A DNA stretch of 5,865 bases from Sphingomonadales bacterium (GTDB lineage Bacteria; Pseudomonadota; Alphaproteobacteria; Sphingomonadales; Sphingomonadaceae), in the NCBI GenBank assembly GCA_017302775.1, contig JAFLDC010000186.1, positions 1 through 5,865 of the forward strand. Reading direction: 5' to 3'. The notes under the pieces were generated by a model that saw only the letters and a list, made by a program, of their open reading frames with translations, made no database searches and was not told the origin of the DNA. Each line of letters starts with the position of its first letter. Position 1 is the first letter of the stretch. The position numbers were made by a program, and so were the translations under genes. Below, piece after piece: positions 4,616-5,865 of the stretch.

Positions 4616-5865
4616 ATGACTCAGGTCGGACAGGACACCCTCGGCACTCGCTCTACCCTTACCGTTGGCGGCAAGGACTACGCCTATTACTCGCTGAAGA
4701 AGGCCGCCGCCAAGTTTGGTGACGTGTCGCGCCTGCCGTTCAGCATGAAGGTCCTGCTCGAAAACCTGCTGCGCTTTGAAGACGGCGGCTTCACTGTTTC
4801 TGAAAGCGATGTGAAGGCGATCGTCGATTGGCAGAAAAACCCGGCGGAAAGCACCAACGAGATTCAATATCGCCCGGCCCGCGTGCTGCTGCAGGATTTC
4901 ACTGGCGTACCCTGCGTGGTCGATCTGGCCGCGATGCGCGACGCGATCGCCACGCTCGGTGGTGATACCAGCAAGATCAATCCGCTGGTCCCGGTGAACC
5001 TGGTGATCGACCACTCTGTGATGGTCGACGAATTCGGCCATCCCAAGGCGTTCGAAGAAAACGTCGAGATCGAATATCATCGCAACATGGAACGCTATGA
5101 CTTCCTCAAGTGGGGTTCCAAGTCGCTCAACAATTTCTACGCTGTGCCGCCGGGCACCGGCATCTGCCACCAGGTCAATCTGGAGAACATCGCTCAGACG
5201 GTGTGGACCAGCACGGATCAGAACGGTGTCACGGTCGCCTATCCCGACACCTGCGTCGGCACGGACAGCCACACCACCATGATCAACGGCCTGGGCGTGC
5301 TGGGCTGGGGCGTCGGCGGGATCGAGGCCGAGGCTGCGATGCTCGGCCAGCCGGTTTCGATGCTGATCCCCGAAGTGGTCGGCTTCAAGCTGACCGGTGC
5401 ACTCAGCGAAGGCGTTACTGCAACCGACCTGGTGCTAACCTGCACCAACCTGCTGCGCCAGCACGGCGTGGTGGGCCGGTTCGTCGAATATTACGGCCCT
5501 GGTCTGGCCGGGCTGACCCTGGCCGACCGCGCTACTCTCGCCAACATGGCTCCGGAATATGGGGCCACTTGCGGCTTCTTCGGGATCGACGACAAAACGC
5601 TGGATTACCTGCGGCTGACCGGACGCGAGGAAAGCCAGATCGCACTGGTCGAAGCCTATGCCAAGGAACAGGGTTTCTGGATCGATCCCGCGGTGGAGCC
5701 GGTGTTTTCCTCGACGCTGGAACTCGATCTCGGCACCGTGGTGCCCTCGCTGGCCGGGCCGAAGCGCCCGCAAGACCGCGTATCGCTGCCCGAAGTGGAC
5801 GATGTGTTCAGCAAGGACATGGTCGAAACCTACAAGAAGGCGCAGACTCGCGTTCCGGTGCAAGG
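4616..5865 (+). CDS. acnA: Aconitate hydratase AcnA, N-terminal part (runs off the window)
   Basis: Cytosolic [4Fe-4S] enzyme of the TCA cycle that interconverts citrate and isocitrate via cis-aconitate. The frame is open from ATG 4616 to the window end, giving 416 codons of an enzyme that is usually about 890 residues. Conserved features in this half are [14 protein letters not shown] (40-53), [14 protein letters not shown] (86-99), NLVIDHSV (128-135), the [25 protein letters not shown] region (about 166-190), [20 protein letters not shown] (213-232) with the substrate-binding [13 protein letters not shown] (237-246), and [10 protein letters not shown] (285-294). The three cluster-ligating cysteines of AcnA lie at about 435-504 in E. 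coli numbering and are therefore beyond the window; the Cys residues seen here (100, 184, 213, 276, 319) are not those ligands. It is preceded by AGGAGA and a 127-nt leader. No frameshift or lost motif is visible. The layout matches the AcnA/IRP1 type, not AcnB. Confidence 0.96.
   Translation, partial: MTQVGQDTLGTRSTLTVGGKDYAYYSLKKAAAKFGDVSRLPFSMKVLLENLLRFEDGGFTVSESDVKAIVDWQKNPAESTNEIQYRPARVLLQDFTGVPCVVDLAAMRDAIATLGGDTSKINPLVPVNLVIDHSVMVDEFGHPKAFEENVEIEYHRNMERYDFLKWGSKSLNNFYAVPPGTGICHQVNLENIAQTVWTSTDQNGVTVAYPDTCVGTDSHTTMINGLGVLGWGVGGIEAEAAMLGQPVSMLIPEVVGFKLTGALSEGVTATDLVLTCTNLLRQHGVVGRFVEYYGPGLAGLTLADRATLANMAPEYGATCGFFGIDDKTLDYLRLTGREESQIALVEAYAKEQGFWIDPAVEPVFSSTLELDLGTVVPSLAGPKRPQDRVSLPEVDDVFSKDMVETYKKAQTRVPVQ

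Noticed and set aside
4598..5272. Minus-strand open frame of 224 codons opposite acnA
   Set aside because: It mirrors the conserved aconitase reading frame and has no recognisable features of its own.

Overview
The window is a compact, GC-rich (roughly 60-65% by eye) bacterial chromosome segment with short intergenic gaps. Protein sequences and gene pairings look alphaproteobacterial, most probably Sphingomonadales (Novosphingobium/Erythrobacter-like). This taxonomic call is an impression from family resemblance, not a computed result. No rRNA, tRNA, CRISPR array, transposase or integrase was recognised. The segment looks like ordinary core or near-core chromosome, not a mobile island.

Layout. 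Positions 1-612 (+) hold the C-terminal part of a concentrative (CNT/NupC family) nucleoside transporter whose start lies outside the window. It is followed on the same strand by two tandem, diverged Staphylococcal-nuclease-like (SNase/thermonuclease) genes (678-1064 and 1087-1653) and a small antibiotic-biosynthesis-monooxygenase-fold (ABM, YgiN-like) gene (1685-1987). These four genes are closely spaced (gaps of 65, 22 and 31 nt) and may form one transcription unit. Convergent with them, with only 3 nt between stop codons, is a minus-strand pair: a membrane cytochrome b561-type protein (2743-3498) overlapping by ATGA a Tat-exported, probably lipid-anchored molybdopterin oxidoreductase of the sulfite-oxidase/MsrP superfamily (1991-2746). 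Divergent from this pair across a 90-nt gap is an EamA/DMT-family ten-helix transporter with a GTG start (3589-4488, +). After a 127-nt gap, aconitate hydratase acnA starts at 4616 (+) and runs off the end of the window, before its iron-sulfur cysteines.

How the genes may work together. The nucleoside permease and the two predicted exported or membrane-anchored nucleases make a plausible nucleic-acid scavenging set (inference). The cytochrome b and molybdoenzyme form a two-component redox unit that probably links a periplasmic Mo active site to the quinone pool; its substrate cannot be read from sequence. The EamA transporter and aconitase look unrelated to these.

Points most worth a second look: the tandem nucleases beside a nucleoside permease, with three position-matched cysteines; an Asn where the first nuclease should have the SNase metal-ligand Asp; a probable start or frame problem at that gene's N-terminus; a perfect 7-bp inverted repeat at the second nuclease's stop codon; and the lipoprotein-type molybdoenzyme coupled to cytochrome b. 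No radically new system is evident.
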